Notes under the pieces: generated by a model
The model's database searches: none
Told to the model about the DNA's origin: nothing
Seen by the model: only the letters and a program-made list of their open reading frames with translations
Shown here: positions 16,622 through 25,612 of the stretch, one piece after another
Position numbering within the stretch: the stretch's first letter is position 1
Layout: the number at the start of each line of letters is the position of its first letter
Program-made: the position numbers and the translations under genes
From: Mesonia sediminis
Lineage (GTDB): Bacteria; Bacteroidota; Bacteroidia; Flavobacteriales; Flavobacteriaceae
Reading direction: 5' to 3'
Assembly: GCF_042684705.1 (NCBI RefSeq)
Contig: NZ_JBHULZ010000008.1
Span: 124,001-188,000 of the forward strand
DNA length: 64,000 bases

Positions 16622-17556
16622 TTGTCTTTTTTCGGTAAAAAAACTTCAGCCATCATACAACGTGCACTGCCACCACCTAAGGTTTCAATGGTAGCAATAT
16701 CACTATGTAATATTTCGCAATGAGCAGTTATTTTATCTACTTGTTCTTTAGTTAAAGCGTTGTAAGCCGTTGTACTCATAACCAAGTATCTTTTACCAAA
16801 AGTACCTTCAACTTGCAACATATTTCCTGCAAAGGCGTGCATTTGAGTTTCACTTATAGCTATAATTTCTTTATTATCTTCTTTAAGACTTGAAATTACA
16901 AGTTTCCTTTCTTTTTTATCATCAATTGTATCTAAACAAATAACCGCAAAATCATCAGCCAAACACATCATAACATTTGTGTGATAAATTAGCTTTCTTT
17001 CGTTTTCTACACTTTGATAGGCATGAAAGATAACAGGGAACAACTCAAAATCTTCACAAAATTCAATTAACAATTCTTCATTTGCTCGAGGCGACAAAGC
17101 GCAATAAGCTTTAGCGTTTACCCGATCTAAAATTAAGTTTCCTGTACCTTCTAAGAAAATTTCATCTTGTTCTGCTTTTGTATAATCAAAAATATTATTG
17201 ATTACAAAGCCTTCATCTTCTAGAATATCTAAAATATCTTCACGCCTCTCCCTTCTTCTGTTTTCTGCAAACATCGGGTATAATGCTACATCACCGTTTT
17301 GATGAAAAGAGATCCAGTTATTTGGAAAAATAGAATCTGGCGTATCGTTTTCTAAAATATCATCAACCACAATAACATTAACACCTACTTTTCTTAACTT
17401 ACTTACAAAAGTATCAAATTCAAATTGAGCTTTTTGCGTAATTTCATCATTCGCCGCTGCGGTTCCTTTTTGAAAATAATTATTAACTGCCGTCTCTTCA
17501 TTCATCCGAAAAGCAACTGGCCTTATCATTAAAATACTATCTGTTATTTGTTTCAT
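16618..17556 (-). CDS. ctlX: Arginine-deiminase-related hydrolase, CtlX type
   Basis: This 312-residue protein belongs to the guanidino-group modifying superfamily (arginine deiminase, DDAH, amidinotransferase fold). It shows the conserved FPNNWISFH segment, FLEGTGNLILD (Glu and Gly of the EGxG motif), a histidine in YHTNVMM and the nucleophile Cys300 in GGGSARCMMAE. The FPNNW and GGGSARC features match what is annotated as citrulline utilisation hydrolase CtlX; the substrate (citrulline, arginine or a methylarginine) is inferred from the family only. It follows the amidinotransferase gene 32 bases downstream on the same strand, so they probably form one transcript. Confidence 0.85.
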   Translation of the reverse strand: MKQITDSILMIRPVAFRMNEETAVNNYFQKGTAAANDEITQKAQFEFDTFVSKLRKVGVNVIVVDDILENDTPDSIFPNNWISFHQNGDVALYPMFAENRRRERREDILDILEDEGFVINNIFDYTKAEQDEIFLEGTGNLILDRVNAKAYCALSPRANEELLIEFCEDFELFPVIFHAYQSVENERKLIYHTNVMMCLADDFAVICLDTIDDKKERKLVISSLKEDNKEIIAISETQMHAFAGNMLQVEGTFGKRYLVMSTTAYNALTKEQVDKITAHCEILHSDIATIETLGGGSARCMMAEVFLPKKDN

Positions 17557-17588
17557 AATAATTTTCTTAAAAAATTTCAGCCTAAATA

Positions 17589-18503
17589 TTAGTCTCTAAT
17601 AAGGGGTAAGGTAGAGCAACGTAAAAGCCCCTCTTGTTTAGAAATTTCTGCATAAGGAACCTCTTCTACAGTTATGTTATTTGCGCGTAACCATTTATTT
17701 AAGCGAGTAAAGTTTTTCTCTGAAATCACTACGTCTTCCGCGATTGAGAAGATATTACTGTTCATTGAATACATTTCATCACTATCAATAAAGAATAAGT
17801 TTTCTTTACCGTAAAAATTCACCAACCATTCAAATTCATCTCTATTTAAAAAACCATTTTCATGAATTATAGCTTTGTCTTTTCCGACTGGTTGAAAACA
17901 GCAATCTAAATGCAATGCATTTAAACGCGGATCTGTACTCGACTTTCTCAAATTAAATGATTTAACTTTTCGATTAGGAAAAATTTCCTGCATTTTTTGC
18001 ACAGCCTTCATGTTGGTTCTAGCCGTTATGTAATTAGGGTAATCTGCTTCTCTGTAGGTACCTATAAAAATATAATCTTTTACAGGCATAACATCTCCCC
18101 CTTCTATATGACAATCTTCCGGTAAACGGATGACCTTACTAGGATCAATTTGATCTATAATGTATTGAATAGCGTCTAATTCACGTTCCCTATCTGGCAA
18201 TATATTGGCTTTAACAAAGGTATCATCAATCACAAAACCAATATCGCGCGAAAAGATTTGATTGTAATCTGAAATCAATTTTGGTCTAAAAACCTGAACA
18301 TCATACTTCTTTAAAACCGCATCGACCGCTGCCATTTCCTTGCGCATATCTTCTTCTAGAGGATATGTTCCTGCTTTGATATACTCCGCAGACTTTGGGT
18401 CATATGCCTCTTCTATAGTTGGTGTTGGGCCAATGCTTTCGGCCGTTCCTAGAATAACCGATCGCAAACGCGAAGTTTCATTTTTTATATTCAAATTCAA
18501 CAT
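17589..18503 (-). CDS. Amidinotransferase / dimethylargininase-like protein
   Basis: This 304-residue member of the guanidino-modifying superfamily carries the HIEGGDV motif, a catalytic-type histidine in LNALHLDCCF and the nucleophile Cys296 in LLRCSTLPL, with an FSRDIGFVIDD segment where family members bind the substrate carboxylate or guanidine. It may be an amidinotransferase, a dimethylarginine hydrolase or an arginine deiminase relative; sequence alone does not decide. The longest frame starts at 18536, but that ATG sits in the gltA terminator hairpin, so I use 18503 (MLNLNIKNETSRLRSV). It lies between gltA and ctlX on the same strand. Confidence 0.85.
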   Translation of the reverse strand: MLNLNIKNETSRLRSVILGTAESIGPTPTIEEAYDPKSAEYIKAGTYPLEEDMRKEMAAVDAVLKKYDVQVFRPKLISDYNQIFSRDIGFVIDDTFVKANILPDRERELDAIQYIIDQIDPSKVIRLPEDCHIEGGDVMPVKDYIFIGTYREADYPNYITARTNMKAVQKMQEIFPNRKVKSFNLRKSSTDPRLNALHLDCCFQPVGKDKAIIHENGFLNRDEFEWLVNFYGKENLFFIDSDEMYSMNSNIFSIAEDVVISEKNFTRLNKWLRANNITVEEVPYAEISKQEGLLRCSTLPLIRD

Positions 18504-18521
18504 TATATTTATCTTTAAATT

Positions 18522-18551
18522 AAAAAAAAGCTCCATTAAATTATGAAGCTT
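18522..18551 (-). terminator. Intrinsic terminator of gltA
   Basis: On the reverse strand AAGCTTCAT (18551-18543), a 6-base loop and ATGGAGCTT (18536-18528) form a 9-base-pair stem with one G-T pair, followed by T8 (18529-18522). The upstream ATG of the longest amidinotransferase frame lies in the second arm. Confidence 0.85.
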
Positions 18552-18574
18552 TTTTATTGATTTATATTTTAAAT

Positions 18575-19861
18575 CTATCGGTTACTCATAGGTTTAAAAC
18601 TTCTTAAATTTTCACCGGTGTATACCTGTCTAGGTCTACCAATAGGCTCTTTCTTTAAGCGCATTTCTCTCCATTGTGCAATCCAACCTGGTAGTCTACC
18701 CAAAGCAAACATCACCGTAAACATTTCTGTAGGAATTCCTAATGCACGATAGATAATACCTGAATAAAAGTCGACATTTGGATATAGCTTTCTATCTACA
18801 AAATAGCTATCTTCTAAGGCTTCTTTTTCTAAACCTTTTGCAATATCCAATACGGGATCTTGCACCCCTAATTTTCCAAGAACTTCGTCTGCAGATTTTT
18901 TTATGATTTTTGCCCGAGGATCAAAATTTTTGTAAACGCGGTGTCCAAAGCCCATTAATCTGAAAGGATCGTTTTTATCCTTAGCTTTTTTCATGTATTT
19001 CTTAGTATCTCCACCATCTTGTTTTATACCCTCAAGCATTTCGATAACCGCTTGATTAGCCCCCCCGTGAAGAGGACCCCACAAAGCAGATATTCCTGCA
19101 GAGATAGATGCAAATAAACCTGCATGAGAAGAACCTACAATACGTACGGTTGATGTTGAGCAATTCTGTTCGTGGTCTGCATGTAAAATCAAAAGCTTAT
19201 TTAAAGCAGAGGCGACAACTGGATCAACCTCATAATTTTCGCTAGGTTTTTTGAACATCATTTTTAAAATATTCTCTACATAACCTAAGCTACTATCGCC
19301 ATAATCAAGCGGCTGCCCTTGTCTTTTACGTAAAGTCCAAGCTACTAAAACAGGGAATTTAGCCAAAAGTTTGATGATGGCGTTGTACATATCTTCTTCG
19401 GAGTCAACGTTAACGGCACTTGGATTAAATGCAATCAACGCACTGGTTAATGAAGAAAGAACTCCCATAGGATGCGCTGATTTAGGAAAACCATCTAAGA
19501 TTTTCTTCATTTCTTCATCTACATTAGACTCGCGTTTAATGTCTGCGTATAATTTATCTAATTGCTGTTGAGTTGGAAGTTCTCCAAAAATTAATAAATA
19601 CGCTACTTCAAGGAAACTAGCATTATCGGCTAATTCTTCGATGGCATACCCTCTATAACGCAAAATCCCTTCTTCTCCATTCAGGAAAGTGATTGCACTT
19701 TCACATGATCCTGTATTTTTATATCCCGGATCTAAAGTTATTAACCCACCAGTATCTCCTCTTAAGGATTTGATTTGAATAGCAACCTCATTCTCGGTTC
19801 CTACTACTATTGGAAATTCATATTTTTTTCCATCAAATTCTATCGTAGCTTTTTTTGACAT
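18575..19861 (-). CDS. gltA: Citrate synthase (type II)
   Basis: Citrate synthase condenses oxaloacetate and acetyl-CoA to citrate, the entry step of the TCA cycle. The 428-residue protein has the family length and all the active-site blocks: LHADHEQNCSTSTVR, GPLHGGANQ, MGFGHRVYKNFDPRA with the catalytic histidine, and the aspartate in NVDFYSGIIY. The N-terminal domain with the beta-strand NADH-binding part is present, so it is the hexameric Gram-negative type. It ends in its own terminator (18522-18551). The eno terminator separates it from eno upstream. Confidence 0.98.
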   Translation of the reverse strand: MSKKATIEFDGKKYEFPIVVGTENEVAIQIKSLRGDTGGLITLDPGYKNTGSCESAITFLNGEEGILRYRGYAIEELADNASFLEVAYLLIFGELPTQQQLDKLYADIKRESNVDEEMKKILDGFPKSAHPMGVLSSLTSALIAFNPSAVNVDSEEDMYNAIIKLLAKFPVLVAWTLRKRQGQPLDYGDSSLGYVENILKMMFKKPSENYEVDPVVASALNKLLILHADHEQNCSTSTVRIVGSSHAGLFASISAGISALWGPLHGGANQAVIEMLEGIKQDGGDTKKYMKKAKDKNDPFRLMGFGHRVYKNFDPRAKIIKKSADEVLGKLGVQDPVLDIAKGLEKEALEDSYFVDRKLYPNVDFYSGIIYRALGIPTEMFTVMFALGRLPGWIAQWREMRLKKEPIGRPRQVYTGENLRSFKPMSNR

Positions 19862-19980
19862 ATTGTAACTATATTATTTTTAATTTTTCTGCCGCTAATT
19901 TACAAAAAATACTAGTAATTTTTTGTGTATAGCCTTCTAAAATTAGCGCTTTTTCGTGAAGGTTTGGTTAATATATTCTT

Positions 19981-20018
19981 AAAAAAAAGCAACCTAACAA
20001 AAATTTAAGCTAGGTTGC
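19981..20018 (-). terminator. Intrinsic terminator of eno
   Basis: GCAACCTA (20018-20011 on the reverse strand) pairs perfectly with TAGGTTGC (19996-19989) around a 14-base loop, followed by T8 (19988-19981). It closes the eno transcript before gltA. Confidence 0.8.
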
Positions 20019-20051
20019 ATTCATAAATTCAAAATTTATTAATCTAGTATC

Positions 20052-21344
20052 TTATATTTTTATTTTAAAGGCTCTTTCTTGTAAATAAACAGCTGTCTCG
20101 CCTAGTTGCTCTTCTATGCGTAACAATTGATTGTATTTTGCCATTCTGTCGCTTCTAGATGCCGAACCTGTTTTAATTTGCCCCGTATTTAGAGCCACGG
20201 CCAAATCTGCAATAGTAGCGTCTTCGGTTTCGCCAGACCTATGCGACATGACTGCTGTATACCCTGCTTGATGAGCCATATTAACGGCCGCAATGGTCTC
20301 ACTTAAAGTACCGATTTGATTTACTTTAATTAAAATAGAGTTTGCTATCCCTTCGGATATACCTCTACTTAATCGTTTAACGTTGGTCACAAATAAATCA
20401 TCTCCTACTAGTTGAATTTTATCCCCAACCAACTGAGTTAGTTTTTTCCAGCCTTCCCAATCATTCTCATCCATACCGTCTTCTATAGAAATAATCGGAT
20501 AATTACGGCACAATTCTGCCAAATAAGCTGCTTGCTCGTGAGAAGTTCTTACTTGCCCCTGTTCACCCTCAAATTTTTTATAGTTATAAACACCGTCTTC
20601 ATAAAATTCCGCGGCAGCGCAATCTAGAGCAAGCATAATATCTTTTCCAAAACTATAACCTGCCAGTTCAACAGCTTGTTTCACGCATTCCAGCGCATCT
20701 TCTGTACCTTTTAGCTTAGGAGCAAAACCTCCTTCGTCTCCTACAGCTGTACTTAAATTTCTTTTATGTAAGACCTTTTTTAGGTGGTGAAATATTTCTG
20801 ACCCCATTTGAAGTGCTTCGGTAAAATTTTGTGCTTTCACCGGCATAATCATAAATTCTTGAAAGGCAATAGGAGCATCTGAATGTGATCCTCCATTAAT
20901 AATATTCATCATAGGAACGGGCAAAGTTTTAGCACTCACACCTCCTACATAACGATATAAAGGCATACCCATTTCATTGGCTGCGGCGTGGGCTACTGCC
21001 AATGAAACACCCAGTATGGCGTTAGCCCCAAGTTTGGCTTTGTTTGGGGTCCCGTCTAAGTCGATTAAGAATTGATCTATTGCTTCCTGTTCAAATACAG
21101 AAAACCCCATTAAGGCATCTGCAATAATAGTGTTTACATTATTTACGGCGGTTAATACGCCTTTACCCATATAGGCTCTTTCATTATCACGCAATTCTAC
21201 GGCCTCGTGTTCTCCTGTAGAAGCTCCTGAAGGTACGGCTGCACGGCCCATAAAACCACTTTCTGTAAAAACATCTACTTCTACAGTAGGGTTTCCTCTT
21301 GAATCAAAAATTTGGCGCGCTTTTATATCAATTATGATACTCAT
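20052..21344 (-). CDS. eno: Enolase
   Basis: Enolase interconverts 2-phosphoglycerate and phosphoenolpyruvate in glycolysis with magnesium. The 430-residue protein begins with the canonical IIDIKARQIFDSRGNPTVEVDV-type block (first ~20 residues), has SGASTGEHEAVELRD, the metal ligands in LALDCAA, SIEDGMDENDW and LVGDDLFVTN, the catalytic lysine in SILIKVNQIGT and the closing MSHRSGETEDATIADLAV. It lies 42 bases downstream of carA on the same strand and ends at a strong terminator (19981-20018). It is also a component of the RNA degradosome in some bacteria, which is not shown here. Confidence 0.99.
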   Translation of the reverse strand: MSIIIDIKARQIFDSRGNPTVEVDVFTESGFMGRAAVPSGASTGEHEAVELRDNERAYMGKGVLTAVNNVNTIIADALMGFSVFEQEAIDQFLIDLDGTPNKAKLGANAILGVSLAVAHAAANEMGMPLYRYVGGVSAKTLPVPMMNIINGGSHSDAPIAFQEFMIMPVKAQNFTEALQMGSEIFHHLKKVLHKRNLSTAVGDEGGFAPKLKGTEDALECVKQAVELAGYSFGKDIMLALDCAAAEFYEDGVYNYKKFEGEQGQVRTSHEQAAYLAELCRNYPIISIEDGMDENDWEGWKKLTQLVGDKIQLVGDDLFVTNVKRLSRGISEGIANSILIKVNQIGTLSETIAAVNMAHQAGYTAVMSHRSGETEDATIADLAVALNTGQIKTGSASRSDRMAKYNQLLRIEEQLGETAVYLQERAFKIKI

Positions 21345-21386
21345 TTTTCTAGTTTTTAATAATAGTGATGTAAAGATAACAAAAGC

Positions 21387-22499
21387 TTAGCTTTTTACTT
21401 TTTTTATGTTTTCTAAAAATTGATCAAATAAATACAAAGAATCATTTGGTCCGGGACTTGCTTCTGGATGATATTGAACACTAAAACAGTTTTTATCTTT
21501 TACTTTTAGTCCTGCAACCGTATTATCATTTAAATGTACATGGGTGATCTCTAAACTTTCGTTTTTTTCAAGCGCCTCGCGACTCACTGCAAAACCATGA
21601 TTTTGCGAGGTGATTTCACCACATTTCGTGCTCAAATTAAGAACAGGATGGTTTATTCCGCGATGACCATTATGCATCTTAAAGGTATTCACTCCATGTG
21701 CTAATGCGATAATTTGATGACCTAAGCAAATTCCAAATGTTGGCTTATTACTCGCAATAATTTTTTTTGCCGTTTCAATTACCGATACCAAAGGTTCTGG
21801 ATCCCCAGGACCATTAGATAAAAAGAACCCGTCTGGATTAAACTCGTTTAGTTCTTCAAAACTTGTATTGTAAGGGAAGACTTTTATAAAACAGTTTCTT
21901 GCACTTAAATTTCTTAAAATATTCTTCTTGACCCCTAAATCTAAAGCTGCTACCTTAAAAGTTGCATCAGAATTTCCTATGGTATAGGCTTTTTTGGTTG
22001 AAACTTTTGACGCCAATTCCAAGCCTTTCATACTAGGTTGGGCAGCCAACTTTTCTTTAACCTCCTCAATATTATCGATTTCTGTAGTGATAACGGCATT
22101 CATTGCCCCATTATCGCGAATGTAACTTACCAGAGCGCGTGTATCAACATCGGATATTCCAAGAAGTTCGTGTTTTTGCATAAACTCTTCGAGAGGAAAA
22201 TCTGCCTTGGGTCTAGAATAATTGTAACTAAAGTTTTTACATACCAAACCAGCTATTTTAATACTATCTGACTCAACCTCTTCGGCAGAAGTCCCGTAAT
22301 TACCGATGTGCGCATTGGTAGTTACCATGATTTGCCCAAAATAACTAGGGTCGGTAAAAATCTCTTGATAACCGGTCATACCAGTATTAAAACAGACCTC
22401 ACCGAAAGATGTGCCACTTAAATTTCCAATAGCCTTACCCCAAAATTTAGTGCCATCTTCTAAAAGCAGAAGTGCTTTTTTTCTTTTCTGATATATCAT
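21387..22499 (-). CDS. carA: Carbamoyl-phosphate synthase small (glutaminase) subunit
   Basis: CarA hydrolyses glutamine and passes ammonia to CarB for carbamoyl phosphate, feeding pyrimidine and arginine synthesis. The 370-residue protein has the CPSase N-terminal domain (LEDGTKFWGKAIG, GEVCFNTGMTGYQEI) and a class I glutamine amidotransferase domain with the nucleophile in FGICLGHQI and the His-Glu pair in VQYHPEASPGPND. The large subunit gene carB is not in the window. It lies downstream of the rplQ terminator and upstream of eno. Confidence 0.97.
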   Translation of the reverse strand: MIYQKRKKALLLLEDGTKFWGKAIGNLSGTSFGEVCFNTGMTGYQEIFTDPSYFGQIMVTTNAHIGNYGTSAEEVESDSIKIAGLVCKNFSYNYSRPKADFPLEEFMQKHELLGISDVDTRALVSYIRDNGAMNAVITTEIDNIEEVKEKLAAQPSMKGLELASKVSTKKAYTIGNSDATFKVAALDLGVKKNILRNLSARNCFIKVFPYNTSFEELNEFNPDGFFLSNGPGDPEPLVSVIETAKKIIASNKPTFGICLGHQIIALAHGVNTFKMHNGHRGINHPVLNLSTKCGEITSQNHGFAVSREALEKNESLEITHVHLNDNTVAGLKVKDKNCFSVQYHPEASPGPNDSLYLFDQFLENIKKVKS

Positions 22500-22526
22500 T
22501 GTGTTGTGTTTAAGTAAAAAAAGGTT

Positions 22527-22559
22527 AAAAAAAAAGGATAAACTTAAGACAGTTTATCC
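22527..22559 (-). terminator. Intrinsic terminator at the end of the ribosomal supercluster
   Basis: On the reverse strand AGTTTATCC pairs with GGATAAACT to form a 9-base-pair perfect stem: arms at 22551-22559 and 22536-22544, loop of 6 bases, T9 at 22535-22527. It marks the end of rplQ and of the whole 17-kb ribosomal protein cluster. Confidence 0.88.
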
Positions 22560-22592
22560 TTTTAATATTATAGCTTGTAATACATCATGTTC

Positions 22593-23078
22593 TTATTCCT
22601 CTTCATTGGTTGAAGATTCTTCTTGTTTACTCGCTGTTTCAGACCCTGATGTATTTTTACCTCCACGTCTACTACGACGAGTTGATTTCTTTTTAGTTGA
22701 CCCGTTAGCGTTGTAAAGCTCATTAAAATCTACAAGCTCTATCATAGCCATATCAGCATTATCACCAAGACGGTTACCTAGTTTAATGATTCTTGTATAA
22801 CCTCCTGGTCTATCGCCAACTTTTGGTGCTACCTCTCTAAATAACTCAGAAACTGCATATTTATCACGCAATTTAGAAAAAACAATTCTTCTGTTGTGAG
22901 TTGTATCTTCTTTAGATTTAGTCACCAAAGGCTCGATAAACTGTTTAAGGGCTTTGGCCTTTGCTGTTGTGGTATTTATTCTTTTATGCTCGATTAAAGA
23001 GCTAGCCATATTGGCAAGCATTGCTTTACGGTGAGCAGTCTTTCTTCCTAAATGATTAATTTTCTTTCCGTGTCTCAT
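22593..23078 (-). CDS. rplQ: 50S ribosomal protein L17 (bL17)
   Basis: L17 sits near the exit of the peptide tunnel in the large subunit. The 161-residue protein starts MRHGKKINHLGRKTAHRKAML as usual, and the core is complete by about residue 122. The remaining 39 residues are a low-complexity tail rich in K, R, S and T and then E (NGSTKKKSTRRSRRGG, then EESSTNEEE), making it longer than the E. coli protein (127). Such tails occur in Bacteroidetes L17. Last gene of the alpha part of the cluster, 43 bases after rpoA and ahead of a strong terminator. Confidence 0.98.
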   Translation of the reverse strand: MRHGKKINHLGRKTAHRKAMLANMASSLIEHKRINTTTAKAKALKQFIEPLVTKSKEDTTHNRRIVFSKLRDKYAVSELFREVAPKVGDRPGGYTRIIKLGNRLGDNADMAMIELVDFNELYNANGSTKKKSTRRSRRGGKNTSGSETASKQEESSTNEEE

Positions 23079-23121
23079 AGTTCTATGAAATTAGAAATAT
23101 AGCTGAACTATACTTTCTATT

Positions 23122-24114
23122 TTAGTCTTTATCTAATTTATATTTTGAAAGATCCATCCCAAAAGTAAGTCCTTTCACACTTACCAATTCTTCTAACTCT
23201 GTTAAAGACTTTTTACCAAAGTTACGGAACTTCATTAGATCGTTTTTATTATAGGTTACCAAATCTCCTAAGGTATCAACCTCTGCCGCTTTTAAACAGT
23301 TTAGGGCACGCACTGATAGATCTAAATCAACCAATTTGGTTTTAAGCAATTGGCGCATATGCAATGATTCTTCATCATAAGTTTCAGTTTGTGCAATCTC
23401 ATCCGCCTCGAGCGTAATTCTCTCATCAGAGAACAACATAAAGTGATGAATTAAGATTTTAGCCGCTTCGGTAAGCGCATCCTTAGGGTGTATTGAACCG
23501 TCGGTTACGATTTCAAAAACCAGTTTTTCATAATCTGTTTTTTGTTCAACACGATAGTTTTCAATACTATATTTTACATTTTTTATAGGTGTATAAATAG
23601 AATCCGTAAAGATAGTACCTAAAGCTGCATTACTTTTTTTATTTTCTTCGGCGGGCACATAACCTCTTCCTTTATCAATGGTAAGCTCAATATTCAGGCT
23701 TACATTCTTCTCCATATTACAAATGACTAAATCTGGGTTTAGCACTTGAAAACCTGAGATGAATTTTTGAAAGTCACCTGCCTTAAGTTGTTCTTTTCCA
23801 CTTAGAGAAATAGTGACTGTTTCGTTATCGATATCTTCGATTTGTCTTTTAAACCTAACTTGCTTTAGGTTTAAAATAATCTCTGTTACATCTTCAACTA
23901 CTCCTGCAATGGTAGAGAATTCGTGATCTACTCCCTCAATACGCACAGAAGTAATTGCAAAACCTTCGAGAGAAGATAACAGCACTCTTCTTAAAGCGTT
24001 ACCCACGGTAAGACCATAACCTGGTTCGAGCGGTCGAAATTCGAATTTCCCCTCAAACTCAGTAGAGTCTATCATGATAACTTTATCGGGCTTTTGAAAA
24101 TTTAGTATTGCCAT
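23122..24114 (-). CDS. rpoA: RNA polymerase alpha subunit
   Basis: The alpha subunit dimerises to nucleate assembly of RNA polymerase and its C-terminal domain contacts UP elements and activators. The 330-residue protein has the N-terminal assembly domain (1-230, with GYGLTVGNALRRVLLSSLEG) and a C-terminal domain (about 250-320) containing SVRALNCLKAAEVDTLGDL and NFGKKSLTELEE helix-hairpin-helix motifs. It lies in the expected rpsD-rpoA-rplQ order. No odd features. Confidence 0.99.
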   Translation of the reverse strand: MAILNFQKPDKVIMIDSTEFEGKFEFRPLEPGYGLTVGNALRRVLLSSLEGFAITSVRIEGVDHEFSTIAGVVEDVTEIILNLKQVRFKRQIEDIDNETVTISLSGKEQLKAGDFQKFISGFQVLNPDLVICNMEKNVSLNIELTIDKGRGYVPAEENKKSNAALGTIFTDSIYTPIKNVKYSIENYRVEQKTDYEKLVFEIVTDGSIHPKDALTEAAKILIHHFMLFSDERITLEADEIAQTETYDEESLHMRQLLKTKLVDLDLSVRALNCLKAAEVDTLGDLVTYNKNDLMKFRNFGKKSLTELEELVSVKGLTFGMDLSKYKLDKD

Positions 24115-24135
24115 ATTATGAGTTCTGTCTATTAA

Positions 24136-24741
24136 TTATTTAGAATATAACTCGACGATTAATTGCTCGTTGATGTTTTCTGGTATTTGGATTCTTGATG
24201 GAACAGATACAAAAGTTCCTTGCTTTTGCTCTGCATTCCAAGAAATCCACTCATAAACAGCATTTGCATTATCTAGAGATTGCACAATAGCCGTTAATGA
24301 TTTTGATTTTTCTCTTACCCCTACTACATCTCCAGCTTTTAATTGGTAAGAAGGAATGTTTACGATATTACCATTTACGGTAATATGTCTGTGTGAAACT
24401 AATTGTCTAGCACCGCTTCTAGAAGGCGAGATTCCCATTCTGTAAACAACGTTATCTAATCTAGACTCGCAGTATTGCAACAAAACTTCACCAGTAATTC
24501 CCGGTGCACTTGTTGCTTTCTTAAACATATTTCTGAATTGACGCTCTAGGATACCATAGGTATACTTCGCTTTTTGCTTTTCCATTAACTGGATTGCATA
24601 CTCAGATTTTTTTCCACGGCGTCTATTATTTCCGTGTTGACCTGGAGGATAATTTCTTTTTTCAAAAGATTTATCATCTCCAAAAATAGCCTCTCCAAAT
24701 TTACGTGCTATTTTCGTTTTAGGACCAGTATATCTTGCCAT
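24136..24741 (-). CDS. rpsD: 30S ribosomal protein S4 (uS4)
   Basis: S4 nucleates assembly of the 30S 5' domain and in several bacteria also represses its own operon. The 201-residue protein has the usual N-terminus ARYTGPKTKIARKFGEAIFG and an S4 domain with LDNVVYRMG and SRSGARQLVSHRHITVNG at about 93-130. No CxxC zinc site is seen near the N-terminus, so it is the zinc-free form. An 89-base gap with an imperfect hairpin precedes it, a possible regulatory leader. Confidence 0.99.
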   Translation of the reverse strand: MARYTGPKTKIARKFGEAIFGDDKSFEKRNYPPGQHGNNRRRGKKSEYAIQLMEKQKAKYTYGILERQFRNMFKKATSAPGITGEVLLQYCESRLDNVVYRMGISPSRSGARQLVSHRHITVNGNIVNIPSYQLKAGDVVGVREKSKSLTAIVQSLDNANAVYEWISWNAEQKQGTFVSVPSRIQIPENINEQLIVELYSK

Positions 24742-24752
24742 TAAATTTGATT

Positions 24753-24816
24753 TATAAAAAACAGGTTATGAATTAAGGTCTAAAGTTTAATCCTTCGATA
24801 ACCTTACTGTTTTTTT
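24753..24816 (-). ncRNA. Candidate leader hairpin between rpsK and rpsD
   Basis: In this 89-base gap the reverse strand carries AGGTTAT (24804-24798) pairing with ATAACCT (24769-24763) around a 28-base loop. The stem can extend through ACAGT and TGTTTTTT-like flanks with a bulge, and a T6 tract follows. It may be a weak terminator or attenuator upstream of rpsD. The long loop and bulge make it uncertain, and no homology to a known S4 leader was found by eye. Confidence 0.35.
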
Positions 24817-24830
24817 AATTAATACTTTTA

Positions 24831-25226
24831 TTAAACTCTTCTTCTTTTAGGAGGACGACAACCGTTGTGCGGTATAGGCGTAACATCGATTATTTCGGTT
24901 ACTTCAACCCCTGAATTATGTATAGAACGTATTGCAGATTCTCTCCCATTTCCAGGACCTTTAACATACACCTTTACCTTACGCAAACCAGCCTCATGAG
25001 CCACTTTACTAGCATCTTCGGCGGCCATTTGCGCTGCATAAGGAGTGTTTTTCTTACTTCCTCTAAAGCCCATTTTTCCGGCAGACGACCAAGAAATAAC
25101 ATCACCGTTTTTGTTACACAAAGAAACAATGATATTGTTAAATGAAGCCGTAACATGTGCCTCTCCAAAAGACTCAACTACAACTTTACGTTTTTTTGAG
25201 GTTGACTTAGATTTTGCTTTTGCCAT
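24831..25226 (-). CDS. rpsK: 30S ribosomal protein S11 (uS11)
   Basis: S11 forms part of the 30S platform where mRNA leaves the exit site, near the anti-Shine-Dalgarno end of 16S rRNA. The 131-residue protein shows the conserved AHVTASFNNIIVS, GRESAIRSI and the basic C-terminus NGCRPPKRRRV. It starts 9 bases after rpsM and is followed by the unusually long 89-base gap before rpsD. Confidence 0.99.
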   Translation of the reverse strand: MAKAKSKSTSKKRKVVVESFGEAHVTASFNNIIVSLCNKNGDVISWSSAGKMGFRGSKKNTPYAAQMAAEDASKVAHEAGLRKVKVYVKGPGNGRESAIRSIHNSGVEVTEIIDVTPIPHNGCRPPKRRRV

Positions 25227-25235
25227 GTTTACTTA

Positions 25236-25610
25236 TTATTTAGTTACCTTTTTCTTATTAGCAACTGTTTTTCTCTTTCCTTTTCTGGTTCTAGAATTAT
25301 TCTTAGTACGCTGTCCTCTTAATGGCAAGCCTACTCTATGTCTAATTCCGCGGTAGCAACCGATGTCCATTAATCGCTTAATGTTCAATTGAACCTCAGA
25401 ACGAAGTTCACCTTCGATAGTATATTTACCTACTTCTTGACGAATTCTACCTATCTCATCATCTGACCAGTCGGTAACTTTAGTACTCTCATCTACTTGG
25501 GCATCTTTAAGGATCTTTTGAGCCCTACTTTTGCCTATTCCGAAGATATAGGTTAACGCTATAACTCCTCGCTTTTGTTTTGGTATATCAACACCTGCTA
25601 TTCTTGCCAT
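25236..25610 (-). CDS. rpsM: 30S ribosomal protein S13 (uS13)
   Basis: S13 sits in the 30S head and contacts L5 in the intersubunit bridges and the P-site tRNA. The 124-residue protein begins ARIAGVDIPKQKRGVIALTYI and ends in the typical RGIRHRVGLPLRGQRTKNN and lysine/arginine-rich tail. It follows the short rpmJ gene with only 2 bases between them. Confidence 0.99.
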   Translation of the reverse strand: MARIAGVDIPKQKRGVIALTYIFGIGKSRAQKILKDAQVDESTKVTDWSDDEIGRIRQEVGKYTIEGELRSEVQLNIKRLMDIGCYRGIRHRVGLPLRGQRTKNNSRTRKGKRKTVANKKKVTK

Positions 25611-25612
25611 AA

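Noticed and set aside
24918..25356. Forward frames across rpsK and rpsM
   Set aside because: They overlap conserved ribosomal protein genes and have no independent support.
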